A stretch of DNA of 64,000 bases, taken from the NCBI RefSeq assembly GCF_024363255.1, contig NZ_AP026070.1:4092001-4156000 (forward strand), written 5' to 3'. The position numbers and the translations under genes are program-made. A model generated the notes under the pieces. That model did no database searches. It was given only the letters and a program-made list of their open reading frames with translations, and was not told the DNA's origin. The stretch's first letter is position 1. Each line of letters begins with the position of its first letter. This document shows positions 43,554-54,445 of this stretch, one piece after another. This stretch comes from Shewanella sp. NFH-SH190041 (lineage in GTDB: Bacteria; Pseudomonadota; Gammaproteobacteria; Enterobacterales; Shewanellaceae).

Positions 43554-45833
43554 ATGAAATTAGATCGGCGAACCTTTATTAAAGGCGCTGGAGCTGGCAC
43601 CGCAGGTTGCGCTCTGGCCACCATGCTGCCGGGTTCCCTCGCGGCACTGGAACGCACCGAATTAAAAGGCACTGGCAGTGAAGTCGCCAGTATCTGTGAA
43701 ATGTGCTCAACCCGCTGTCCAATCTCTGCCCGGGTAGTCGATGGCAAGAATGTATCGATTCTCGGCAACCCAAGAGCCAAAGCCTTCGGCGGCGCAGTTT
43801 GTGCCCGGGGTGGCGCAGGTCACAGCCAACTGTATGACAAGCAGCGTATCGTAAAACCCCTTAAGCGAGTTGGCGAGCGGGGTGAAGGAAAATGGCAAGA
43901 AATTGAATGGGATGAAGCCTATCGCATTATTGCCGACAACTTAAACCGGATTAAAACCGAGCATGGCCCACAGGCTGTGGCCTTCTCCTCCAAATCTGGC
44001 TCTTTGGCTGGGCACCTGTTCCATCTGGCCAATGCTTACGGCACCCCAAATACCTTTACCCACGCCTCCACCTGTCCCGGTGGCTATGTCATTGCGGCGA
44101 AAGCCATGTTCGGTGGCAAACTCAAGCGGGATCTGGCCAATTCCAAATACATTATCAACTTCGGCCATAACCTGTATGAAGGCATCAATATGTCCGAAAC
44201 CCGCGGCATGATGCACGCCCAAATGGACCGAGGCGCCAAACTGGTGGTGTTTGAACCCCGTTTCTCCATTGTGGCTGACAAGGCAGATGAATGGTACGCC
44301 ATCAAGCCAGGCACTGACGTCGCCGTTGCATTGGCGATTTGCCATGTGCTGATCGCAGAAAATCTCTATGACAAAGCCTTTGTACAACGTTATGTCACTG
44401 GCTTTGATGCCTTTGCTGCTGAGGTTGCCGGCTATACCCCAGAATGGGCTGAAGCCATTTCTGATGTACCCGCTGCGGATATCCGCCGCATCACCCGTGA
44501 ATATGCCGGCGCAGCGCCCCATGCCTGTGTTGACTTTGGTCACCGCTCCAGCTTTACCACTGAAGAGTTTGAATTACGCCGCGCCCTGTATGCCGCCAAC
44601 GTACTGATTGGCAATATTGAGCGTAAAGGCGGCCTGTATTTTGGTAAAAAAGCCCCGGCTTACAATAAATTTGCCGGAGAGCCGGTTGCACCGGTGCTGG
44701 CCAAGCCCGGGGTAAAAAATATGCCCAAGGCTGACGCAAAACGGATCGACATGGTGGATGAGCAATACGCCATGATGTGGTCATCCGGTGGGGTTTATCA
44801 ATCCATCCTTGATGCCACTTTGCAGGCACAACCTTATCAACTGCGTGGCTGGGTGATGAGCCGCACCAATCCGATGCAGACCATGACCGACCGAGCCCGC
44901 ATCGTCGACACGCTGAAAAAATTAGAGTTTGTAGTCAGCTGCGATATCTATATCAGTGAAACTGCCGCCTATGCCGATATCTTCCTGCCTGAGTCCACCT
45001 ATCTGGAGCGGGATGAAGAGATCACTGATAAATCAGGCAAAAATCCGGCCTACTATGTGCGACAAAAAGTGGTTGAGCCCATTGGTGATACCCGCCCAAG
45101 CTGGCAGATCTGGAAAGAAGCCGGGCAAGCGTTAGGACTGGGTCAGTACTTCCCTTGGGAGACCATGGATACCCTGCAGCTGTTCCAAGTCAGTAAAGAT
45201 GCCGCACTGCTGAACAAGATCAAACAAGATGGTTTTGTCAGTTACGGTAAGCCCCTGATGCTACGCGAACCGGCCATGGTGCAGCAGTTTACTAACAGCT
45301 ATGCCAACGCATGGCAACCAGATGCTGATGGCACTTATGCCAGTGCGCTGAGCTTCAAAACGCCTAGCGGCAAAATTGAATTGAGCTCAGCTAAGGTGGA
45401 AAAAATGGCGCCGGGCCGCGGGGTTATCCGCTACCGCGAAGTGACCATGAAAAAAGCCGATGAGCTGTTCTTTATTCAGGGCAAAGTGGCCGTCCATACC
45501 AACTCAGGTAGCCAGAATGTCCCCATGTTGGCCAATCTGATGTCGGATAACGCCGTGTGGATCCACCCGGTAACAGCCGGCCTGCTGGATATCCACAGTG
45601 GTGACCGCATTCGCCTGTACAACGCCACTGGCAGTGAAGAGGGCCATGCGCTGGTCACCCCGGGTATCCGCCCCGACACAGTGTTTGCCTATATGGGCTT
45701 TGGTTCTAAAAACAAAGAACTGGCTCGGGCAACCGGCAAAGGCGTGCACTGCGGTAATTTGCTCCCCCATGTAACTTCTCCGGTGACAGGCATGAACCTG
45801 CACACCACAGGCGTAAAAATAGAAAAGGTTTAA
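43554..45833 (+). CDS. phsA: Thiosulfate/polysulfide reductase, molybdopterin catalytic subunit (PhsA/PsrA)
   Basis: Read from ATG 43554 the protein has 759 residues and starts with a Tat signal (RRTFIKGAGAG); an in-frame ATG at 43470 would add 28 residues before that signal. A 4Fe-4S site is at Cys48, Cys51, Cys55 and Cys83. Cys174 in THASTCPGG is the expected molybdenum ligand. Long segments match Salmonella PhsA (for example VAFSSKSGS, NLYEGI and HCGNLLPHVTSPV). The enzyme should sit on the periplasmic side and reduce thiosulfate to sulfide and sulfite, or polysulfide to sulfide. These two cannot be told apart by sequence alone. Confidence 0.92.
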   Translation: MKLDRRTFIKGAGAGTAGCALATMLPGSLAALERTELKGTGSEVASICEMCSTRCPISARVVDGKNVSILGNPRAKAFGGAVCARGGAGHSQLYDKQRIVKPLKRVGERGEGKWQEIEWDEAYRIIADNLNRIKTEHGPQAVAFSSKSGSLAGHLFHLANAYGTPNTFTHASTCPGGYVIAAKAMFGGKLKRDLANSKYIINFGHNLYEGINMSETRGMMHAQMDRGAKLVVFEPRFSIVADKADEWYAIKPGTDVAVALAICHVLIAENLYDKAFVQRYVTGFDAFAAEVAGYTPEWAEAISDVPAADIRRITREYAGAAPHACVDFGHRSSFTTEEFELRRALYAANVLIGNIERKGGLYFGKKAPAYNKFAGEPVAPVLAKPGVKNMPKADAKRIDMVDEQYAMMWSSGGVYQSILDATLQAQPYQLRGWVMSRTNPMQTMTDRARIVDTLKKLEFVVSCDIYISETAAYADIFLPESTYLERDEEITDKSGKNPAYYVRQKVVEPIGDTRPSWQIWKEAGQALGLGQYFPWETMDTLQLFQVSKDAALLNKIKQDGFVSYGKPLMLREPAMVQQFTNSYANAWQPDADGTYASALSFKTPSGKIELSSAKVEKMAPGRGVIRYREVTMKKADELFFIQGKVAVHTNSGSQNVPMLANLMSDNAVWIHPVTAGLLDIHSGDRIRLYNATGSEEGHALVTPGIRPDTVFAYMGFGSKNKELARATGKGVHCGNLLPHVTSPVTGMNLHTTGVKIEKV

Positions 45834-45837
45834 CACT

Positions 45838-46410
45838 ATGACCAAACGTTATGTTCTAGTGCACGATGAAAACAAGTGCATCGGCTGTCAGGCCTGTAAC
45901 GTGGCCTGCCGCAGTGAAAACAATGTGCCTGAGTCTGTCACCCGGCTACAGGTTCGTATTGAAGGGCCATACGGTAACTTCCCTCACCTGCATTTCAAGT
46001 ACAACCGGGTGTCCTGTGAGCAATGTGAAAATGCGCCTTGCGTCAAAGTCTGCCCAACCGGCGCAGCCTATGTGGATGACAATGGCATTGTCTCCATCAA
46101 AGAAGATAAATGCGTCGGCTGCCTCTACTGTGTTGCCGCCTGTCCATATAAGGTGCGGTTTGTTAATCCGGAAACCCGTGTACCGGACAAGTGTAACTAC
46201 TGTAAAGACACCCGATTGGCCCGGGGTGAGCAGCCAGCTTGTGTCAGCGTCTGCCCGACTCAAGCACTAGTATTTGGCGATGCCAATGACCCGACCAGTG
46301 AAGTACGCCGGGTACTGGATACCAAACCGAGTTATCAGCAAAAGGTACACCTGGGCACCCAACCCCGTCTGTACCGCATTCCTGGCCGTAAAGGAGGGAT
46401 CCAAGCATGA
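45838..46410 (+). CDS. phsB: 4Fe-4S electron-transfer subunit (PhsB/PsrB)
   Basis: The 190-residue ferredoxin-like protein has four cysteine clusters: CIGCQACNVAC, CEQCENAPCVKVC, CVGCLYCVAAC and CNYCKD...CVSVC. These are enough for four 4Fe-4S clusters, as in the DMSO reductase family's electron-transfer subunits. It would pass electrons from the membrane subunit to PhsA. It starts 5 bases after phsA and overlaps phsC by four bases. Confidence 0.94.
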   Translation: MTKRYVLVHDENKCIGCQACNVACRSENNVPESVTRLQVRIEGPYGNFPHLHFKYNRVSCEQCENAPCVKVCPTGAAYVDDNGIVSIKEDKCVGCLYCVAACPYKVRFVNPETRVPDKCNYCKDTRLARGEQPACVSVCPTQALVFGDANDPTSEVRRVLDTKPSYQQKVHLGTQPRLYRIPGRKGGIQA

Positions 46411-47354
46411 ACAATATCTGGGGCTCTATGGAGCAATACGTTCCCGTCGTCTGGAACTGGATTATCGCCGTCTACCTGTTTATGGCCGGGCTCTCCGCCG
46501 GCTCCATGTTAGTTGCCATTGGTCTGAAGTGGTACAAGCAAGCCCGCGGGCTGCCGTCTGAAGGCTTGCCGGTTATTAAGGCCGCTGCGGTTATCGGCCC
46601 GGTTGCCATCTGTCTCGGCATGGCATTGCTGGTACTGGATTTAACCAAGCCGTTTGAGTTCTACCATATTTTGCTGAACTACAACCTCACCTCAGTGATG
46701 GCGTGGGGGGTCATTGCCCTGCTGCTGTACATCCCACTGGTGTTTGTATTTACCGCGCTGGTGTTCGAGCAACAGGTGCTAAAATTTGCCCCTTGGCTGG
46801 GCAGCATACTGACCATTTGTCATAAAGCCGAAGGCACTCTGAATAAGGTGATTTTTGCACTGGCAGTTTGTGTTGGCGTCTATACCGGCTTCTTGCTGTC
46901 AGCCCTGATCAGTTACCCCATTCTCAATACTGCGGTACTGCCAGCGCTGTTTCTGGTGTCAGCTCTGTCCGTCGGTAGCGCGGGGAATATTCTGGTCGCC
47001 ACCTTGTTTTTCAGCAAAAAAGAATCCGATTGTATTGAACAGGTACACCGTATCGAATACCCGGTGGCCTTTAACGAAGCCCTGTGTCTGGTACTGCTGT
47101 TTGTCGGCCTAAACTTCTCAGGCCCAGCGGCACAGGCAGCAACCGCAGCGATTACGACCGGTACTTGGGCCGGGGTATTCTGGCTTGGAGTGGTCGGGCT
47201 AGGTCTGGCGGTACCGGTACTGGCAACCACCTTGGCACCCAAAAGCTGGCGTCACAGCAAGGGCTTTTTGATTACCGTGTCTAGCTGCACCATTCTTGGG
47301 GTATTGGCACTGCGCCACTTCGTGGTTTACGCCGGTCAAAGCTATATCAGTTAA
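46407..47354 (+). CDS. phsC: NrfD-family membrane anchor and quinol-oxidising subunit (PhsC/PsrC)
   Basis: This 315-residue protein has about eight to nine membrane segments and the NrfD/PsrC pattern (WNWIIAVYLFMAGLSAGSM near the N-terminus). Such subunits hold the complex in the membrane and oxidise menaquinol without haem. Salmonella PhsC is instead a b-type cytochrome of a different family, so the complex is closer to Wolinella/Shewanella PsrABC in this subunit, while PhsA resembles Salmonella PhsA. It is the last gene of the operon. Confidence 0.9.
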   Translation: MNNIWGSMEQYVPVVWNWIIAVYLFMAGLSAGSMLVAIGLKWYKQARGLPSEGLPVIKAAAVIGPVAICLGMALLVLDLTKPFEFYHILLNYNLTSVMAWGVIALLLYIPLVFVFTALVFEQQVLKFAPWLGSILTICHKAEGTLNKVIFALAVCVGVYTGFLLSALISYPILNTAVLPALFLVSALSVGSAGNILVATLFFSKKESDCIEQVHRIEYPVAFNEALCLVLLFVGLNFSGPAAQAATAAITTGTWAGVFWLGVVGLGLAVPVLATTLAPKSWRHSKGFLITVSSCTILGVLALRHFVVYAGQSYIS

Positions 47355-47379
47355 TCTGGCGGCGAAATATCTTTGGATG

Positions 47380-47410
47380 CAAAAGGGAGTGCCAATGGCA
47401 CTCCCTTTTT
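47380..47410 (+). terminator. phs operon terminator (bidirectional)
   Basis: AAAAGGGAGTGCC, an AAT loop and GGCACTCCCTTTTT form a strong stem with T runs on both strands, 26 bases after phsC. It can also end the convergent fadL transcript. Confidence 0.9.
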
Positions 47411-47480
47411 GATCTCAACGCTGATGCGATAACCGCTAAACGCTCGAGATGATTGCGCAGCAAGCGCTCAAGTTCTCTTA

Positions 47481-48881
47481 TTAAAACTTGTAGCTCGCCT
47501 GCAGACCGAACAGCAGGATATTACCTTCGGTGGTACCGCTAAAACTACCACCGAAAGGCAATGAATCCCTATCAGAAGCAATGCCAGGGCGTGGCTCAGA
47601 GACGTTCGCCTTATCGGCAACAATATAGGTCAGGCCCATATCCACATTGAAGTTTTCAGTGAACTTGTAACCATAACCGGCGCTAAACCAGTAACGATTC
47701 ATCTCTGGGATAGTCATGGTGCGAGTATTCTCATCCACTGCAGACTTATCATAAGCAACCCCGACCCGAACCAGTGATTGGCGGTCTAGGTTATATGTTG
47801 CGCCCAGTGCAAAGCGGTAGCTGTCATGCCAGTTTTCCTGCTTCACCAATTGTGTCGCACGGTTACCTAAGGCTGGAATATCAGCTTCCAGCTTGTCAAA
47901 GGCACTCCAGTCGGTCCAGTTAACACTGGCATGCATGGCCAATTTGTCAGTTAACTGATTGAAAGAAGAGATTTCAGCTGTCGCTGGCAGAGTCAGCTCC
48001 ATACTGCCATCAAACTTCATGCTTGGATTTAATGGATTAAACGCAAAGCCGTTCGCGTGACCGGCCAGCTTCAGGTCTACCGCAGAGCGGTAGTTAAAAC
48101 CGATACGGTTATTGGCATCCAGTTGCCAAGCAGCACCTGCCTGCCAGCCCCAAGCGGTATCATCCCCTTCCATATACTTCAAAGTGGTACCCATTGGCAC
48201 AGGTATCGCACCCGGAACCTGCTTATGCTGCAGAACCGCTAACGGGATTTGAGTATCAACAGAGCTGGTTGCCCCTATGCTGCCTTTGCCCATCACAAAG
48301 CGAACGCCGCCGCCAATGCTGAACTGATCATTGATGCGATAAGCAATATTAGGGTTCAGTTCCACAGTTTTAATGGACGCTTCATTACCAAACTGGGTGC
48401 CACGGAATCCCTGCTGCAACTCTGTAGACATACCATAGTTACTGCCCACGGCCAGACCGATAAACAGCTGGTCATCAAGTTGATGGCTCAGATACAGGTT
48501 AGGAATAAAAGCATTACCGGCCACATCCTCAGCAGACGATGCAACCGTCGAACCTGGTACATCAACAAGGTCAAAGTTACCTGTCGCCAGATCGTTAGGC
48601 TTCATTGAACTCGGCATCACTTGAGTTGCATGCCCGTGAATATCAACATTTGGCATCACCATGATACCGCCGCCGGAAATCTGGGTACCTTGCAGCTGGG
48701 TCAGCATCGCAGGGTTACGTACCTGAGCAGAGGCATTATCTGCCATCGCAGCTTCACCGGCAAAAGCCCGGCCTAACCCTGTGGCAGATGTTTCTGCCAG
48801 TTGAAAACCCGCTGCTTGAACCTGTGCAGCCATCCCCAAAAGTGCCGACGCAACGGCTAAAGTCAAAGTGTGCTTTTTCAT
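47481..48881 (-). CDS. fadL: FadL-family outer-membrane transporter
   Basis: The 466-residue protein has a signal peptide (MKKHTLTLAVASALLGMAAQVQA), then the FadL N-terminal signature AGFQLAETSATGLGRAFAGEAAMADNAS with NPA following, and a C-terminal barrel strand ending in Phe (LFGLQASYKF). FadL proteins carry long-chain fatty acids or other hydrophobic compounds across the outer membrane. Shewanella genomes may carry several paralogues, so the substrate is uncertain. Confidence 0.9.
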   Translation of the reverse strand: MKKHTLTLAVASALLGMAAQVQAAGFQLAETSATGLGRAFAGEAAMADNASAQVRNPAMLTQLQGTQISGGGIMVMPNVDIHGHATQVMPSSMKPNDLATGNFDLVDVPGSTVASSAEDVAGNAFIPNLYLSHQLDDQLFIGLAVGSNYGMSTELQQGFRGTQFGNEASIKTVELNPNIAYRINDQFSIGGGVRFVMGKGSIGATSSVDTQIPLAVLQHKQVPGAIPVPMGTTLKYMEGDDTAWGWQAGAAWQLDANNRIGFNYRSAVDLKLAGHANGFAFNPLNPSMKFDGSMELTLPATAEISSFNQLTDKLAMHASVNWTDWSAFDKLEADIPALGNRATQLVKQENWHDSYRFALGATYNLDRQSLVRVGVAYDKSAVDENTRTMTIPEMNRYWFSAGYGYKFTENFNVDMGLTYIVADKANVSEPRPGIASDRDSLPFGGSFSGTTEGNILLFGLQASYKF

Positions 48882-49377
48882 TGTTATTCTCAGCCAATGT
48901 GGTTGGAACAGATATAGAGTAAAGACTCAAAATTTGAGCGGCGAAGTTTACCCATGCAGCATATCTTTGCAAGCTTTGACACAAAAACAGTTGAAAACAC
49001 TAGCGCTATACGTAATTGGTAACAGCAAAGTGACCAAATTCACTGAAAATCGACTTTTCGCAGCGCACATTTATTCCAAAATGTACGCCGAGCGCTATTT
49101 TGGCACACAAATAAAAACAACAAAAAATCCTATATATCATGATGATATACAGGCTTTTGCGGCTGAAACACTTGTTCATTAATTTTTTACACTGTTTTCA
49201 GCATAATTCACTAGCCGTGAAAATTATGTTGAAATTTCACCCAGCCCAAAGTTGATAAAACTCATTATTTTCATATACATATAGATTTTCGCTCAATAAA
49301 AACAGGGGGTAAAGCATTAGTTATATCTAATGCAATTTCAGCAATATACCGTACAAAGTACATTTGTACGCTGAATT
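48882..49377. other. AT-rich intergenic region between fadL and the leu operon
   Basis: About 496 bases hold the fadL promoter region. GTGA-N6-TCAC at 49030-49043 is a possible CRP site. Two hairpins lie near the leuD end: GCATTAG/CTAATGC (49314-49333) and GTACAAA/TTTGTAC (49351-49369), neither with a clear T tract in the leu direction. A 104-codon frame on the plus strand looks spurious. Confidence 0.5.
49030..49043. promoter_or_regulatory. Candidate CRP site upstream of fadL
   Basis: GTGACCAAATTCAC has the GTGA-N6-TCAC core of CRP operators, inside an A-rich context, about 150 bases before the fadL ATG. Both outer bases (A and T) differ from the T and A of the full TGTGA-N6-TCACA consensus. 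Confidence 0.4.
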
Positions 49378-49983
49378 TTAGCGCCGCCAATGGGGGATAT
49401 GTTGCTCATAATCCGTTATCTGTTGCACCAAACTTAAGGTTTGCCCCACAGCATCCAATCCATTCAGTAATTTATGTTTAGCTGAGGCAGCAATATCAAA
49501 CTCAAACCTATGGCCGGCAGGGGAATAAACCCGCTGCGCGGCAAGATCGACGGTAACCACTGCGCCCTGAACAGCCATCACCTCATCCATCAACTGCTGT
49601 AATTGCAGCTCTGATAAGGCGACGGGCAGCAAGCCATTGTTAATGGCATTACCATAGAAAATATCCGCAAAACTGCTAGCGATAATGACCCGAAGGCCAT
49701 AATCGGCCAGTGCCCAAGGAGCATGTTCCCGGCTAGAACCACAGCCAAAATTCTCCCCAGCGAGCAATACACTTGCGCCGCTAAACCTGGGCTGATTCAG
49801 CACAAAATCAGGATTGGGGATCTCCCCGGCATCGTCCAGATAACGCCAGTCATGAAATAGATGTACACCAAAGCCGTCGCGGGTAACTTTGGACAAAAAC
49901 TGCTTAGGAATAATCTGATCGGTATCCACATTGGCGTTATCCAGCACCACGGCCAGACCAGTATGTTGGGTAAATGGCTGCAT
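49378..49983 (-). CDS. leuD: LeuD, 3-isopropylmalate dehydratase small subunit
   Basis: The 201-residue protein matches Leu[28 protein letters not shown] at the N-terminus and [17 protein letters not shown] (about residues 77-93). With LeuC it forms the dehydratase that converts 2- to 3-isopropylmalate. It follows leuC with a one-base overlap and is the last gene of leuABCD. Confidence 0.97.
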   Translation of the reverse strand: MQPFTQHTGLAVVLDNANVDTDQIIPKQFLSKVTRDGFGVHLFHDWRYLDDAGEIPNPDFVLNQPRFSGASVLLAGENFGCGSSREHAPWALADYGLRVIIASSFADIFYGNAINNGLLPVALSELQLQQLMDEVMAVQGAVVTVDLAAQRVYSPAGHRFEFDIAASAKHKLLNGLDAVGQTLSLVQQITDYEQHIPHWRR

Positions 49984-51418
49984 TACTGTTCTCCTGTAGG
50001 CTGCCTTGGCACACGGATATCAACAAAATGGCCGGCAATAGCCGCCGCAGCCGCCATCGCCGGGCTCACTAGGTGAGTGCGACTCCCCCGTCCCTGACGC
50101 CCTTCAAAATTACGGTTACTGGTTGATGCGCAGCGATCTCCTGGCGCCAACCTGTCATCATTCATCGCCAGACACATGGAGCATCCGGGTAAGCGCCACT
50201 CAAAACCGGCATCGATAAACTGCTGATGCAGCCCTTCCGCCTCAGCTTGCAGTTTGACTTGCCCTGAACCCGGCACCACGATTGCTGTGACGCCATCAGC
50301 CACTTTGCCTCCCTTGATTTGCGCAGCGGCCGAGCGCAGATCTTCAATCCGGGAATTGGTACAGGAGCCAATAAAGACTTTATTGATAGGCACCTCAGTC
50401 ATTCTGGTTCCTGCTTGCAACCCGATATACTCTAATGCTTTGGCCATACTCTCCCGTACCGCAGTATCTGTTTGCCCGGCTGGATCCGGCACAGGTTGAT
50501 CAATGGCCACCACCTGGCCGGGATTAGTGCCCCAGGTCAGTTGCGGGGCAATGTCTTCGCCCCTAAGCACCACTTCAGTATCAAAACTGGCGCCATCATC
50601 GGTTTGTAATGCCTGCCAATCAGCGACGGCCTGTTGCCAGTCATCCCCTTGAGGGGCAAACTCCCGCCCTTGCAAATAGGCGATGGTTTTAGCATCCGGT
50701 GCTACCAGCCCAGCCTTGGCGCCCATTTCGATGGCCATATTGCACAGGGTCATACGCCCTTCCATCGACAAGGCCCGGATCGCCTCACCGCAAAACTCCA
50801 CCACATGGCCGGTGCCGCCATCCATACCAATTTTGCCGATAATCGCCAGCACAATATCCTTGGCGGTAATGCCATCCTCAACCTTTCCCTTAACTTCGAT
50901 TTTCATGGTTTTGGCTTTCAATTGCCGCAGCGTCTGCGTGGCTAACACATGCTCTACTTCAGAGGTGCCAATACCGAAGGCGAGGGCGCCAAATGCCCCA
51001 TGGGTGGCAGTATGAGAATCACCACAAACAATCACGCTACCTGGCAAAGTGATGCCCAGCTCCGGCCCCATCACATGCACTATGCCCTGATTAGGATGGT
51101 GAATGTCATAGAGGCGAATCCCAAAGGTTTTACAGTTCTGCGCCAAGGTTTCTACCTGAGTCCGCGCCATAGGGCTTAAGGCATCTAAACTGGCCTGCTT
51201 GGTTGAGGTATTGTGATCCATAGTGGCAAAGGTTTTTTGCGGCGCGCGCACCGGCCGACCCGCAGCTTGCAAACCGCTAAAGGCCTGAGGCGAAGTCACT
51301 TCATGTACCAGATGCCGGTCGACATATAACAGCGGCGCCTCCCCCTCTGGGGTAGCGATAAGATGACTGTGCCAAATTTTTTCATACAAGGTGGCTGGGG
51401 CTGAAGTGTTATGGGTCA

Positions 51419-51419
<1 letters not shown>
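49983..51419 (-). CDS. leuC: LeuC, 3-isopropylmalate dehydratase large subunit
   Basis: This 478-residue aconitase-family subunit carries [31 protein letters not shown] and the 4Fe-4S ligands in IGSCTNSR and [10 protein letters not shown]. It is slightly longer than E. coli LeuC (466), with a C-terminal extension ending [10 protein letters not shown]. It overlaps leuB and leuD by single bases. Confidence 0.97.
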
Positions 51420-54072
<2,653 letters not shown>

Positions 54073-54102
54073 CGTATTTCTCCCTCAATACCGGTAAAAA
54101 AG

Positions 54103-54134
54103 CCAAAAAAAACCCCGCGTTGTCAGCGCGGGGT
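54103..54134 (-). terminator. leu operon attenuator terminator
   Basis: On the minus strand ACCCCGCG pairs with CGCGGGGT and is followed by eight T residues, between the leader peptide stop and leuA. It should end transcription when leucyl-tRNA is plentiful. Confidence 0.9.
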
Positions 54135-54164
54135 GGTTGGATTAGGTGTCTCAGTTAGCCAGCA

Positions 54165-54236
54165 TCACCAAACCTTCCGCGCCGAGAGGGGCAGAATGAG
54201 TAGGGGTAGCAAAGTGACTAAATGAGTAAAATGCAT
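54165..54236 (-). CDS. leuL: leu operon leader peptide
   Basis: A 23-codon frame (MHFTHLVTLLPLLILPLS..., ending VW then TGA) holds seven Leu codons of five kinds (TTA, TTG, CTA twice, CTC twice, CTG) within eleven codons. It lies 31 bases before the attenuator stem. Ribosome stalling at these codons under leucine shortage would favour antitermination, as in E. coli leuL, though the peptide sequence is different. It is too short for routine gene callers. Confidence 0.9.
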   Translation of the reverse strand: MHFTHLVTLLPLLILPLSARKVW

Positions 54237-54445
54237 GGACTAAAACCTGTTTAAACTCAATCGATAAAATCCAGTAAGTTGCTATATTCCTGTGTGCCCT
54301 ATGCCCAAAATCATTCTTAGATCAGCTCTTAGAAAATACACAATATTGCAACAAGTGTTTATTAATTAACCTGAGATTCCGGCCAGAGTCAAGAAGTAGT
54401 TTGTCCCGAGCAAAAACACTGGGGAACGAATACGGCCAACCGAGC
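54237..54445. other. Upstream region of the leu operon
   Basis: An AT-rich region between the leader peptide and the recQ stop. TTGGGC, 16 bases and TATAGC on the minus strand, near 54275-54305, is a weak promoter candidate for leu. No gene is seen. Confidence 0.35.

Noticed and set aside
48868..49182. A 104-codon plus-strand frame upstream of fadL
   Set aside because: It starts inside the fadL 5' end, has no ribosome-binding site and covers an AT-rich promoter region; the peptide resembles no protein I know.
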